Shown here: one piece after another, positions 5,734 to 6,284 of the stretch | Layout: the number at the start of each line of letters is the position of its first letter | Numbering within the stretch: position 1 is the stretch's first letter | Assembly (NCBI GenBank): GCA_945917385.1 | Contig: CAMEHJ010000074.1 | Span: 1 to 6,284 of the forward strand | DNA from: an uncultured bacterium | Lineage (GTDB): Bacteria; Bacillota_A; Clostridia; Oscillospirales; Oscillospiraceae | Length of the DNA: 6,284 nucleotides | Direction: 5' to 3' | Notes under the pieces: model-generated | Told to the model about the DNA's origin: nothing | Seen by the model: the letters and a program-made list of their open reading frames with translations, nothing else | Databases searched by the model: none | Translations under genes and position numbers: made by a program

Positions 5734-6284
5734 TTATGCGCCTATCCAGCTCTCGTCGGAGGGGTTTGCGCGGAACTTGAGCAGGCGCGCCTCATCCTCC
5801 GCTCGGATGTAGTTTTCCTCGACGGCGATGGCTGCGATGGTGTCGAGGTCGGTAAGGCTTACGTTTCTCACGTTTGCCGCCGCAAGGCGGTCAAGCCCCT
5901 TCTGCATACCGTAGGTGAAGATGCTGACGATGCCGAGCACCTCGGCACCCGCTTCGCGCAGCGCCTCCACGACCTCGATGACGCTGCCGCCCGTGGAGAT
6001 AAGGTCCTCGATAACGACGACCTTCTGACCGGGGAGCAGCTTACCCTCTATCTGGTTGCCGCGTCCGTGGTCCTTCTTACCGGAGCGGACATAGCCCATC
6101 GGCATATTCAAAAGGTGCGCGGCGATGGCGGCGTGGGCGATACCGGCGGTGCTGGTGCCCATAAGCACCTCCGCTTCGGGGTACTCGCGCCGGACGGTCT
6201 CCGCGATGGCGGACTCAACATGAACTCTCGCCTCCGGGGCGGTGAGGATCAGGCGGTTGTCGCAGGAGATGGGGCTTTTGATGC
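5734..6284 (-). CDS. pyrE: Orotate phosphoribosyltransferase (N-terminus outside window)
   Basis: Orotate phosphoribosyltransferase, which joins orotate to PRPP to give orotidine 5'-monophosphate in pyrimidine synthesis. 182 residues are visible; family members are usually about 205-225, so the missing start lies past the right edge. A GTG at 6168 is internal, since the frame continues upstream with typical PyrE sequence ([13 protein letters not shown] at visible residues 1-13). [11 protein letters not shown] (from 42) is the orotate/PRPP loop region. KKDHGRG (69-75) is the flexible catalytic loop. [14 protein letters not shown] (88-101) is the PRPP-binding signature with the Glu-Asp pair. 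A few C-terminal residues follow the usual fold. pyrE is the most upstream visible gene of the operon and precedes pyrB, a gene order that varies among Firmicutes. The operon promoter and any PyrR-type or other attenuator are not in the window. Confidence 0.95.
   Translation of the reverse strand, partial: IKSPISCDNRLILTAPEARVHVESAIAETVRREYPEAEVLMGTSTAGIAHAAIAAHLLNMPMGYVRSGKKDHGRGNQIEGKLLPGQKVVVIEDLISTGGSVIEVVEALREAGAEVLGIVSIFTYGMQKGLDRLAAANVRNVSLTDLDTIAAIAVEENYIRAEDEARLLKFRANPSDESWIGA

Noticed and set aside
6166..6168. GTG as the start of pyrE
   Set aside because: Upstream in-frame sequence contains conserved PyrE N-terminal residues, so it is an internal valine and the gene continues beyond the window.

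Overview
The window looks like chromosomal DNA from a GC-rich anaerobic Firmicute, most likely a gut member of Clostridia (Oscillospirales-like). This is inferred from three things: the HtrA architecture (cytoplasmic N-terminus, one membrane anchor, a single PDZ domain), the Cthe_2159-type carbohydrate-binding lipoprotein, and small GC-rich palindromic repeats between genes of a kind I recall from such genomes. No marker gene fixes the taxonomy.

Left part (1-3300, + strand): the 3' part of a membrane-anchored HtrA/DegP-family serine protease is followed after 28 nt by a large secreted lipoprotein. The lipoprotein carries regular beta-helix-like repeats and a Gly/Pro-rich tail. The two genes are probably co-transcribed and end at a strong 13-bp hairpin. 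Both products work outside the cytoplasmic membrane: a quality-control or processing protease, and a cell-surface glycan-binding candidate.

Middle part (3300-4348): a repeat-rich intergenic region carries one truncated and one complete copy of a ~48-bp double-hairpin repeat, then an unrelated 77-bp element with perfect 9-bp terminal inverted repeats. A single GNAT N-acetyltransferase gene follows on the + strand, with its own plausible promoter and a strong RBS. Downstream of it are a 19-bp tandem duplication that includes the stop codon, a second full copy of the ~48-bp repeat in the same orientation, and a 16-bp-stem hairpin. That hairpin can terminate transcription from both sides, because the gene to its right is convergent.

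Right part (4349-6284, - strand): a pyrimidine biosynthesis operon reads pyrE (its N-terminus lies outside the window), pyrB, pyrI. It encodes orotate phosphoribosyltransferase and the catalytic and zinc-binding regulatory chains of aspartate carbamoyltransferase. All key catalytic and zinc residues are visible, and the regulatory chain keeps the nucleotide-site residues, so an allosteric E. coli-type holoenzyme is expected. The pyr promoter and any leader attenuator lie beyond the right edge.

I see no phage, CRISPR, toxin-antitoxin, rRNA or tRNA features. The least explained material is the palindromic repeat set that brackets the acetyltransferase gene, and the lipoprotein with its HtrA partner.
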